Shown in pieces: positions 1 to 7,187 of a stretch of DNA of 64,000 nucleotides. How positions within the stretch are numbered: the stretch's first letter is position 1; each line of letters begins with the position of its first letter. Made by a program: the position numbers and the translations under genes. Origin of the DNA: CAWIVH01 sp963839475 (lineage in GTDB: Bacteria; Acidobacteriota; UBA6911). The notes beneath the pieces are model-generated. The model saw nothing but the letters and a program-made list of their open reading frames with translations. It made no database searches and was not told the origin of the DNA. The DNA lies in NCBI GenBank assembly GCA_963839475.1, contig CAWIVH010000013.1, positions 620,001 through 684,000 of the forward strand, in the 5' to 3' direction.

Positions 1-1
1 A

Positions 2-211
2 CTCTATTTGTTTCAATTGAAAAGGGTATATTGGATCGAGATTTCGGGAATGACAGTGGCCGGGAATTCGGCGGCCGGCAAAATCCGGGGAATTCCCTTC
101 AATACCGATCAGGCGTTGGAATACCAGGAAATCAAAGCCGTGACCTACCATCAGCTTCAGGTTCGGGAGGTAAACGGTTTCTGGCTGGCAAACATTATTA
201 TCGATATTTAG
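2..211 (+). CDS. Archease, C-terminal part (5' end outside window)
   Basis: The reading frame is open from the window edge, and only the last ~69 residues are present. The tail reads EIKAVTYHQLQV, then GFWLANIIIDI at the stop. This is the signature end of archease, where the EIKAVTYH block and the final Asp-Ile are conserved and the C-terminal region helps bind metal. Archease is a small cytoplasmic cofactor that speeds guanylylation and turnover of the RNA ligase RtcB. The rtcB gene starts 10 bases downstream on the same strand, so the two very likely form one transcript. The family assignment rests on this motif and on the neighbour. Confidence 0.85.
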   Translation, partial: LYLFQLKRVYWIEISGMTVAGNSAAGKIRGIPFNTDQALEYQEIKAVTYHQLQVREVNGFWLANIIIDI

Positions 212-220
212 GCGGCTACT

Positions 221-1657
221 ATGGAATTGCACAGACTGCATGATTATTTGTGGGAGATTCCCAAAACAGGTGAAATGAGGGTGCCGGGCCGCATTTATGC
301 CACCAGGCAGCTGTTGGCCGATGGCCGGAACGACGAAAGCCTGAACCAAGTGCGCAACGTCGCCCATCTGCCCGGAATCGTGAAGTATTCCATTGCCATG
401 CCTGATATCCATTGGGGATATGGTTTCCCCATAGGCGGAGTGGCTGCCACCCGCCCGGAAGACGGAGTGATTTCTCCGGGAGGGGTCGGTTACGACATCA
501 ATTGAGGGGTTCGACTGATCGCGACCGGTCTGGTCTATAGCGAAATCAAAGCGCGAATCCCGGAAATCGTAACGGGTTTGTACAAGGCTGTCCCAGCCGG
601 TCTGGGATCCTCTGGGGCGGTGAGCCGCTTGACCCAGCAGCAAATGAGGCGGGTGCTGGATAAAGGCGCGCTCTGGGCGGTGGAAAACGGTTTCGGATCG
701 CGGGAAGATCTCGATTTCACCGAGGAAGAGGGTTGCCTTGAGGGCGCCGATGCTGCGGAGGTCAGCGACAGGGCGAAAGAGCGGGGATCGACCCAAATCG
801 GCACCTTGGGGAGCGGAAACCACTTTCTCGAAGTCGATGTTGTCGAAGAGCTTTTTCTGCCCGAAATCGCTGCTGCCTTCGGGTTGCACGAGGGAAATCT
901 AGCCCTTTTCATCCATTGCGGATCCCGCGGTCTGGGATATCAGGTTTGCGATGACTATCTGCAGGTCATGGGATCGGCCATGCGCAAGTACGGCATACAA
1001 TTGCCGGACCGTCAATTGGCCTGCGCCCCCCTGAGTTCCGGCGAGGCCGTCCGCTATCTGGCCGCCATGTCGGCCGCCGCCAATTACGCATGGGCCAACC
1101 GCCAGGTGATCATGGCTCTGGCAGAGAGGGCTCTCCTCGCAACACTCGATATTTCGCCCCGTACTTTGGGTTTCAGGCTGGTCTACGACGTTTGTCATAA
1201 TATTGCCAAATTCGAGGAGCACGAAGTCGCCGGCAAAAAAATGAGATTGTGTGTTCACCGCAAAGGCGCAACCCGGGCTTTCCCTCCAGGCTCCTTGTCG
1301 ATTCCCGAAGCCTACCGGGCGGTCGGGCAGCCTGTCTTGATTCCCGGCGATATGGGGACCGGTTCCTACGTGCTGGTTGGGACGGAACGGGCGATGGAAG
1401 AAACCTTCGGAAGCAGCTGCCACGGGGCGGGGAGGGTGCAAAGCCGCACCCAGGCATTGAAGCATGCTCAGGGCAGGGATTTGTTTAAGGAGATGAAGGA
1501 TCGTGGTGTAACCCTCATGGCAACCGGCCGCCGCACGGTGGCAGAGGAGATGCCGGAGGCCTACAAAAACATCCACTCAGTCGTGGATGCCATCGATATG
1601 GCCGGCATCAGCCGAAAAGTGGCCCGCCTGAAGCCGGTGGGGGTTGTCAAAGGCTGA
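221..1657 (+). CDS. rtcB: RNA-splicing ligase RtcB, predicted selenoprotein (in-frame TGA at codon 95)
   Basis: GTP-dependent RNA ligase that joins 2',3'-cyclic phosphate or 3'-phosphate RNA ends to 5'-OH ends in tRNA and RNA repair. One frame runs 478 codons, interrupted only by TGA at 503-505. The context is GGVGYDIN-(TGA)-GVRL, and the RtcB family has an invariant metal-binding Cys at this place (Cys98 in Pyrococcus). The other active-site residues are intact: Asp92, His201 (GSGNHF), His232 (FIHCGSRG), His326 (VCHNIAKFEEH) and the guanylylated His401 (CHGAGR). Their spacing matches the archaeal enzyme. A hairpin with a GGUCU loop lies just after the TGA. I therefore read the codon as selenocysteine. 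The alternatives are a C-to-A type substitution of a Cys codon (a null allele) or a base-call error. An AGGCGG Shine-Dalgarno-like sequence precedes the ATG. The protein is cytoplasmic and lies downstream of archease. Confidence 0.88.
516..548 (+). promoter_or_regulatory. Candidate bacterial SECIS hairpin inside rtcB
   Basis: The RNA can fold as 523-526 with 532-535 (GACC/GGUC) around the loop GGUCU (527-531). Below this come 520-522 with 540-542 (CGC/GCG) and 516-519 with 545-548 (UGAU/AUCA). Small bulges (UAUA, AA) occur on the 3' side. The loop starts 21 nt after the TGA. Bacterial SECIS elements sit immediately 3' of the UGA within the coding region and carry a GU in a short apical loop. 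The E. coli fdhF element has the same GGUCU loop. Paired bases were found by eye and no folding energy was computed. Confidence 0.6.
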
Positions 1658-1793
1658 TCCCGTGATTGGTTTCGAGGATCCGGGGACCTTCGCGTTTGAA
1701 AAAAAGCCATCACATTTAGAGCCTTTTCCTGTAGACTATGCGATCTTTTCATGAAATGAAGCTGGATAATTCATATGCGGAGGGTTTGGCATC

Positions 1794-2549
1794 ATGAGGA
1801 CACCCGTAATTGCCGGCAACTGGAAAATGAACAAGTCGACTTCCGAGGCGCGGCTGCTCGCGCGCGCCATTCGTCAAAAGGCAGGTGATGTGACTCATTG
1901 CCAGGTGGTGATGGCACCCCCTTATACTGCTCTCCAGGCGGTAGCTGAAGAACTAAAGGGATCTAGAATCATCCTGGCTGCCCAGAATGTCCACTGGGAA
2001 CCCAAAGGAGCATTCACCGGGGAGATAAGCATTCCGATGCTGGACGAAATCGGTTGCGGCATGGTGATCGTCGGACATTCCGAGCGCCGCCAGTTTTTCG
2101 GCGAAACCGATGAAACGGTGAACCGCAGGGCTAAAGCCCTGCTGAAAACCGCGCTGCAGCCGATCATCTGTATCGGGGAAACTTTGGCAGAAAGGGAAGC
2201 CGGCGACTATAAAAAGGTCATCACACAGCAACTTGAGGGTGGACTCGACGGCTTGACAGTGCAGAACCTCTTGCGTATTATTCTGGCCTACGAACCGGTC
2301 TGGGCGATTGGTACCGGACGTACTGCCTCACCTGAAATTGCTCAGGAAGTTCACGGTGCCATCCGCGATTGGCTCAATCAAAAGTATGGTAGCGAGGCGG
2401 CACAGCAGGTTCGTATATTGTACGGCGGCAGCGTCAAACCCGATAACATCGCGGATTTGATGAGGAAGCCGGATATTGACGGCGCTTTGGTAGGCGGTGC
2501 TTGCCTGGAAGCTGAGAGTTTTCTGGGAATCATCCGCTTCGACTCCTAG
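1794..2549 (+). CDS. tpiA: Triosephosphate isomerase
   Basis: Interconverts dihydroxyacetone phosphate and glyceraldehyde-3-phosphate in glycolysis and gluconeogenesis, in the cytoplasm. At 251 residues it has normal family length. The catalytic set is visible: Lys11 in GNWKMN, His95 in VGHSERR and Glu167 in AYEPVWAIGTG. The phosphate-binding YGGSVKPDN motif lies near the C-terminus. The ATG is preceded by GGAGGG at good spacing. secG follows 30 bases later on the same strand, a common bacterial tpiA-secG arrangement. Nothing is unusual. Confidence 0.97.
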   Translation: MRTPVIAGNWKMNKSTSEARLLARAIRQKAGDVTHCQVVMAPPYTALQAVAEELKGSRIILAAQNVHWEPKGAFTGEISIPMLDEIGCGMVIVGHSERRQFFGETDETVNRRAKALLKTALQPIICIGETLAEREAGDYKKVITQQLEGGLDGLTVQNLLRIILAYEPVWAIGTGRTASPEIAQEVHGAIRDWLNQKYGSEAAQQVRILYGGSVKPDNIADLMRKPDIDGALVGGACLEAESFLGIIRFDS

Positions 2550-2579
2550 TCGCCGCCGGAAGGCAGGTCGAATTTAGCC

Positions 2580-3053
2580 ATGATTGTCTATTATCTAGTA
2601 ACGGCGCTGCATGTCATAGTTTGCCTGATCCTGATACTGGTTGTGCTCCTCCAGTCCGGGAAAGGCGCGGATCTTGCGGGTGCATTTGGGGGCGGTGCAA
2701 CCCAGACTGCATTCGGAAGCCGCGGGCCGGCGTCATTCCTTTCCAAATTGACGACCGTTGCTGCAGTGCTGTTTATGGTCACATGTCTTTCTTTATCCCT
2801 GATGGGAGAGAAGCAGGACTCCAAATCTATTCTGGAAACGACCTCGGGTAAAGCCGCGCCCGCCCAGAAAGCTCCGGCTCCCGCTCAGGCCGCGCCTGCT
2901 GCCCCAACTCCTGATCAGATCAAGAAAATGCAGGAAGAAGCGGAGACGAAGGCGAAGCAGCAGCCCGCAGGTGCCCAGACCGCTCCTGCCCCGGCGCCCG
3001 CAAATCCGTCGGGCGCCAAAGCGCCGGAAAAGGCTCCTGAAACGAAAAAATAG
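2580..3053 (+). CDS. secG: Preprotein translocase subunit SecG with long Ala/Pro tail
   Basis: Small inner-membrane subunit of the SecYEG protein-export channel. Residues 1-25 and about 52-75 are hydrophobic membrane segments. Between them is the SecG loop with LLQSGKGADLAGAFGGG and a Phe-Gly-Ser-Arg stretch. Typical SecG is 70-110 residues. This one has 157 because of a low-complexity C-terminal tail (from about residue 90) rich in Ala, Pro, Lys and Gln, probably disordered. It follows tpiA closely and precedes a tRNA gene. Confidence 0.93.
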   Translation: MIVYYLVTALHVIVCLILILVVLLQSGKGADLAGAFGGGATQTAFGSRGPASFLSKLTTVAAVLFMVTCLSLSLMGEKQDSKSILETTSGKAAPAQKAPAPAQAAPAAPTPDQIKKMQEEAETKAKQQPAGAQTAPAPAPANPSGAKAPEKAPETKK

Positions 3054-3117
3054 GCTCGGCAGCCGGTAGTCCCTCGGCCTGAATCAGGCCCTGCCGCTGC
3101 GAAAGCGCCTCTCCAAT

Positions 3118-3202
<85 letters not shown>

Positions 3203-3265
3203 TTTACAAATCCTCAACATCCGCGTGAACTTGTAATATTCCCTTTCCGTATATCCAGATGAGGT

Positions 3266-3271
3266 TAGAAT
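3266..3271 (+). promoter_or_regulatory. Possible -10 box upstream of the HlyD-type adaptor gene
   Basis: TAGAAT lies about 50 bases before the adaptor start. A weak -35-like TTTCCG is placed 16 bases upstream. The -10 hexamer is identical to the better-supported promoter before the NYN gene. On its own this is weak evidence. Confidence 0.25.
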
Positions 3272-3320
3272 GTTTGCCTCATAAAGTTATTGTTCCCAGA
3301 CCCGCTGCGGGAGTTATGGA

Positions 3321-4574
3321 ATGGATATACCGCGCAAATCTCAAGCTCGGAAACGGCTGATCAAGCGCATCTGTTACTTCATCATTATCCTGGGAGCAAT
3401 CGCGGGGATCAGTTGGTATGTCGCCCGACTGAAGCCAGCCGACCCGAGTGTGGACCGTGCAACGGTTTGGATCGATACCGTGCAGCGCGGGCCGATGCTC
3501 CGCCAGGTGCACGGCTTGGGAACGCTTGTGCCTGAGGAAATCCGCTGGGTCCCAGCCGTCACCGAAGGCCGGGTTGAGAGGAAGCTGCTGCAGCCCGGTG
3601 CCCGCGTGAATCCCGATACTATCATCCTTGAACTCAGCAACCAGCAACTTGAACAGGAAACGCTCAACGCCGAGTGGGACTGGAAAGCATCCAAGACGGC
3701 TCTCACTGATTTGAAGGTGAAGCTGGAAAGCTCCCACCTGAATCAGGAGGCGGATGCCGCCAGGGTGGAATCCGAATACAACCAGGCTGTGCTGCGTCAC
3801 GCCGCCGATGACGAGCTCATGAAGGTTGGCCTTGTACCGGAGCTCACGGTCCGGCTCGAGAAGGTTACTGCCGAACAGCTGGCAAACAGGCTGAAAATAG
3901 AGAAGAAACGCCTCGAGATCAATAAGGAGTCCATTACTGCGCAATTGGCAGTCCACATGGCCAAAGTGGAGCAGCTTCAGGCTGTGTACGAACTCAAGAA
4001 GAGTCAATTGAGCCAGCTCAAGGTTCGTGCCGGAGTTTCGGGAGTGCTTCAGCTTTTGCCCGTGGAGGAAGGTCAGCGCGTAGCTCCCGGGACCAACCTG
4101 GCCAGGGTCGCTGATCCCAGAAGGCTCAAGGCGGAGCTGAAGATCACTGAGACCCAGGCCAAAGATATTCAGGTCGGGCAGTCCTCCTCAATTGACACCC
4201 GGAACGGTGTCATTCCCGGGAGAGTGATCAGAATTGACCCGTCGGTCCAGAACGGAAACCGCACCGTCGACGTCGCTCTCGAAGGGGACTTGCCCAAGGG
4301 CGCCGTCCCGGATTTGAGCGTCGACGGCAACATCATCCTGGAAAACTTGCTGGATGTTGTCTTTGTCGGCCGCCCGGTGCAGGGCCAGCCTGACAGCCAG
4401 ATCGGATTATTTAAGCTCGAGCCCGACGGGAAAAGCGCCGTACGTGTAACGGTCAAGCTGGGAAGAACGTCTGTGAACACCATCGAAATAAGGGAGGGGC
4501 TGAAGCCAGGCGACCAGGTGATCCTTTCCGATATGTCCGCCCATGATCAATACAGCCGGATCCGTCTAAATTGA
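3321..4574 (+). CDS. HlyD/MacA-type periplasmic adaptor protein
   Basis: Membrane-fusion (adaptor) subunit of an efflux or secretion pump linking an inner-membrane transporter to an outer-membrane channel. A basic N-terminus is followed by one membrane anchor (residues ~13-33). The rest is periplasmic: a first biotinyl-lipoyl half (TEGRVERKLLQPGARV), a long coiled-coil hairpin rich in Glu, Lys and Leu (~110-230), the second lipoyl half (VRAGVSGVLQLLPVEEGQRV), then beta-barrel and membrane-proximal domains. The 417-residue length is normal. A MacB/LolD-type ATPase gene follows 42 bases downstream. The permease that should complete the pump is not beside them. Confidence 0.88.
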   Translation: MDIPRKSQARKRLIKRICYFIIILGAIAGISWYVARLKPADPSVDRATVWIDTVQRGPMLRQVHGLGTLVPEEIRWVPAVTEGRVERKLLQPGARVNPDTIILELSNQQLEQETLNAEWDWKASKTALTDLKVKLESSHLNQEADAARVESEYNQAVLRHAADDELMKVGLVPELTVRLEKVTAEQLANRLKIEKKRLEINKESITAQLAVHMAKVEQLQAVYELKKSQLSQLKVRAGVSGVLQLLPVEEGQRVAPGTNLARVADPRRLKAELKITETQAKDIQVGQSSSIDTRNGVIPGRVIRIDPSVQNGNRTVDVALEGDLPKGAVPDLSVDGNIILENLLDVVFVGRPVQGQPDSQIGLFKLEPDGKSAVRVTVKLGRTSVNTIEIREGLKPGDQVILSDMSAHDQYSRIRLN

Positions 4575-4616
4575 ATATGGGGAGGGCAAAGCCGGTTCAA
4601 TAACAAGGGAGAAACG

Positions 4617-5318
4617 ATGACAGAGAACAATCATGGCCTGATACACCTCGAGAATGTAAGCAAGATTTTTCTGACCGATGAAGTCGAGACCCACGCGCTT
4701 TCGGGAATAACCCTGGATATCCAGCCGGGTGAATATCTTTCGATCTCGGGACCTTCCGGATGTGGCAAGTCGACTTTATTGTCGATACTCGGGTTGCTCG
4801 ATTCGCCGTCGGAGGGCTCGTATCTGCTCAACGGGAAGCCGGTCGGCAACCTGAATCACGCCGAAAGGGCCCGAATCCGGAATCGTGAGATCGGATTTGT
4901 ATTCCAGAGCTTCAACCTCATCGGAGACCTGACGGTTTACGAAAATGTGGAGCTGCCTCTGACCTATCGCGGAATGAAAGCTTCAGAACGCAAGCAGCGG
5001 GTAACCGAAGCGCTCGAAAAGGTCAATATGGCTCACCGGGCCAAACATCTGCCAAGCCAGCTTTCCGGAGGGCAGCAGCAGAGAGTTGCCGTAGCGCGCG
5101 CTCTTGGGGGGAATCCACTGATCCTGCTGGCTGACGAGCCCACGGGAAACCTCGACTCAAAGAACGGCGAAGCCGTGATGGAATTGATGACAGATCTGCA
5201 CAAGCAGGGTGCCACCATCTGCATGGTGACCCACGATCCTCGCTATGCGCGTCACGCCGACCGCACCATTCATCTCTTCGACGGCAAAATCACAGATCCG
5301 CCCCCGGAGAGCGAGTAA
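4617..5318 (+). CDS. ABC transporter ATP-binding protein, MacB/LolD type
   Basis: Cytoplasmic ATPase that powers a lipoprotein or macrolide-type ABC exporter. It has Walker A GPSGCGKST (residues ~45-53), a Q-loop in FVFQSFNLIGDLTVYENV, the signature LSGGQQQRVAVARAL and Walker B LLADEPTGNLD. The H-loop is in MVTHDPRYARHADR. The 233-residue length and the GNLDS sequence after Walker B are typical of the MacB/LolD subfamily. GGGAG-like sequence precedes the ATG. The partner is presumably the adaptor gene upstream. No FtsX/MacB permease lies downstream, so the membrane subunit must be encoded elsewhere or lost. Confidence 0.93.
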   Translation: MTENNHGLIHLENVSKIFLTDEVETHALSGITLDIQPGEYLSISGPSGCGKSTLLSILGLLDSPSEGSYLLNGKPVGNLNHAERARIRNREIGFVFQSFNLIGDLTVYENVELPLTYRGMKASERKQRVTEALEKVNMAHRAKHLPSQLSGGQQQRVAVARALGGNPLILLADEPTGNLDSKNGEAVMELMTDLHKQGATICMVTHDPRYARHADRTIHLFDGKITDPPPESE

Positions 5319-5425
5319 CGGTGGCGTGCGAGAAGTGGATTACTTGGGTGCGTATATGGTGTTGCAGAGATGACGCCAGCGTCGCAGAGCCGGCTCATGG
5401 AGCGGAATTTCATCTCGCTCCCAAA

Positions 5426-5632
5426 TCAGCCTTCATCGGTATCGTTTTTGGCGGCCATGATCGTGCGCCAGGCGAGAAGGGCGAAAAAACAGTAGAGGGC
5501 TGATCGAATTATCCCATCCAGGCAAAACGTGGCCACCAGAGCCAGAATCAGGTAGGCGGCCAAGGCAACAGCAAGTCTGCGGGTAAAAAACCGAGGTAGT
5601 TCCATAAGAAAACGGGCGGCGGCGGGATTCAA
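5426..5632 (-). CDS. Small two-helix membrane protein, unknown function
   Basis: Not recognised. The 68-residue frame encodes two hydrophobic stretches (about residues 20-41 and 44-60) joined by a short Asp-Gly-containing turn. It ends in a charged tail (KNDTDEG), consistent with a small inner-membrane protein. The start is TTG with a GGTGGGA-like site upstream. An internal ATG (Met-Glu-Leu-Pro) would give 59 residues with no clear ribosome site. It lies 66 bases downstream of the Gfo/Idh gene on the same strand and may be co-transcribed. An overlapping alternative frame lacks this pattern. Confidence 0.45.
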   Translation of the reverse strand: MNPAAARFLMELPRFFTRRLAVALAAYLILALVATFCLDGIIRSALYCFFALLAWRTIMAAKNDTDEG

Positions 5633-5698
5633 ACGATCCCACCAGCCGCCCCTTGAATTGGTGCAAGCGGGCGCTGAGTGCCTGCCCTGCTTCGGGAT

Positions 5699-7069
5699 TT
5701 AGTCTTCAGCCGGTTTGGCTGCCTTGCTGATGCCGGGTACCGCAACTTCCGCTTTGATTTCCGACGGCCCCAACACATATTCCTTGGGACCCAGTTTCAA
5801 GTCGGAACTCATGGCCTGTTCGAGGGTGACTTCTTTGCCAGTGTAAGCCGACATCCGGCCCATGATTGCGGCGAGCGTTGACTTGGCCGTCGCTTCCGCC
5901 TCGTTGAGTGGTTTGTTGGTGCGGATGGCTGTGACCAGGTCGACGTGCTCCTGTTCGTAGGCGTTGAACGCGGACTCACCGGGCTCCAGCTTCTTTTCCG
6001 GGTCTTTCGAAACCTCGGTGTACTGCCAGATTACGTTGCCTTTCAGGTCAAAGATCTTGTCTTTGCAGTTCGTGGATCCCTGGGTTCCCCAGACATATTC
6101 GGAGATGTCGTTTTTGCAGCCATCAATCTGGCGGCAATAGCTGGCATTCCTCATGCCGCCTTCGAGTTCTTTTCCGTCCTTATCCTGGCCTGCCGAATAA
6201 GTATACTCAACGGTGAAAAAATCGTACTGGTCGCCCGTGACGCGCCGCATCCGTCCCCCGAAGCCAACAGCCTTGATCGGGAAACTCCCCGCGAACCAGT
6301 TGATCACGTCGATGTTGTGTACGTGTTGCTCGACGATGTGGTCGCCCGAGAGCCAGGTCCAGTTGACCCAGTCGCGAAGCATGGCTTCCATGTCGCTCCA
6401 GCCTTCCTTTTTCTCTTTGAACCAAAGTTGCCCCTGCAGCCAGCTGCAGCGGGCGCCGGTGACCTTGCCGATCATGCCGGCGGCCACCTGGGCCTGGGTA
6501 GCCACATACTGGCGCTGGTGCCGACGTTGGGTGCCAGTCACAACCGACAGGTTGTAAGACTTCGCCTTTTCTGCCGAAGCCATGATCGATCGTGCGCCGA
6601 CCGGATCTACGGCAACAGGCTTCTCCATGAAGATGTGCTTCTTGGCTTCAACGGCGGCTTCAAAATGCATCGGCCGGAAATGAGGAGGAGTCGCCAGCAG
6701 AACCACATCGATGTCGGATTCGATTAGCTTTTTGTAGGCGTCGAAGCCGACATAACAACGGCTGTCTTCGATTTTTTGCTTGTTTTTGCCTTCCAGCGTC
6801 TTCCGCGCCTTGGCCAACTGGTCCTCGAAAGTGTCCGCCAGGGCCACAATCGACAGATTCGGGCCAGCCTTGATGAACTGCTGCGCTGCGCCCGTTCCGC
6901 GTCCCCCGCAACCGATCAGACCGGCCTTCAGCGGCTGTCCGTCGGGAGCGACGTCCACAAAATTAACCTTGGTTTCAGATTTGCCGCATCCAGCGAGGAT
7001 CATGCCTGCGCCAGCGGCTACTGCTGCCGCACCCAAAAAGTCGCGGCGGGAAAAATCAGACTCTGTCAT
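5699..7069 (-). CDS. Tat-exported Gfo/Idh/MocA family oxidoreductase
   Basis: NAD(P)-dependent sugar or cyclitol dehydrogenase-like protein. The N-terminus has a twin-arginine signal (SRRDFLGAAAVAAGA) followed by LAGC, so it may be exported folded and lipidated. The Rossmann motif GLIGCGGRGTG starts near residue 50. EKPVAVDP (the family EKP motif, with its Lys) lies near residue 150, and the C-terminal beta-sheet domain follows. The substrate cannot be told from sequence. This is one of the large exported Gfo/Idh paralogues common in Planctomycetes, Acidobacteria and Bacteroidetes. A small membrane protein gene lies downstream on the same strand. An AGGAGG site precedes the start. Confidence 0.92.
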   Translation of the reverse strand: MTESDFSRRDFLGAAAVAAGAGMILAGCGKSETKVNFVDVAPDGQPLKAGLIGCGGRGTGAAQQFIKAGPNLSIVALADTFEDQLAKARKTLEGKNKQKIEDSRCYVGFDAYKKLIESDIDVVLLATPPHFRPMHFEAAVEAKKHIFMEKPVAVDPVGARSIMASAEKAKSYNLSVVTGTQRRHQRQYVATQAQVAAGMIGKVTGARCSWLQGQLWFKEKKEGWSDMEAMLRDWVNWTWLSGDHIVEQHVHNIDVINWFAGSFPIKAVGFGGRMRRVTGDQYDFFTVEYTYSAGQDKDGKELEGGMRNASYCRQIDGCKNDISEYVWGTQGSTNCKDKIFDLKGNVIWQYTEVSKDPEKKLEPGESAFNAYEQEHVDLVTAIRTNKPLNEAEATAKSTLAAIMGRMSAYTGKEVTLEQAMSSDLKLGPKEYVLGPSEIKAEVAVPGISKAAKPAED

Positions 7070-7187
7070 TTGAAGCCTCCTCAGTTAGGGATTATGCCTG
7101 ACCATCCTACTTTACCCCACCTTGCGGCGGAATGAGATCATAGAATCGGGCAGTCTATCATTTTTCAGTTAAAATCAATCAGCCGGA

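Noticed and set aside
503..505. The rtcB TGA as an ordinary stop ending a 94-residue protein and starting a second gene at 578
   Set aside because: The same frame continues with RtcB homology immediately after the TGA (GVRLIATGLVYSE), before any start codon. The stop sits exactly on the invariant Cys, so two separate genes are not plausible.
5433..5666. A 77-residue minus-strand frame overlapping the small membrane protein
   Set aside because: It has polar, Arg/Ser-rich composition and no structure. The overlapping frame with two hydrophobic helices is the better candidate.
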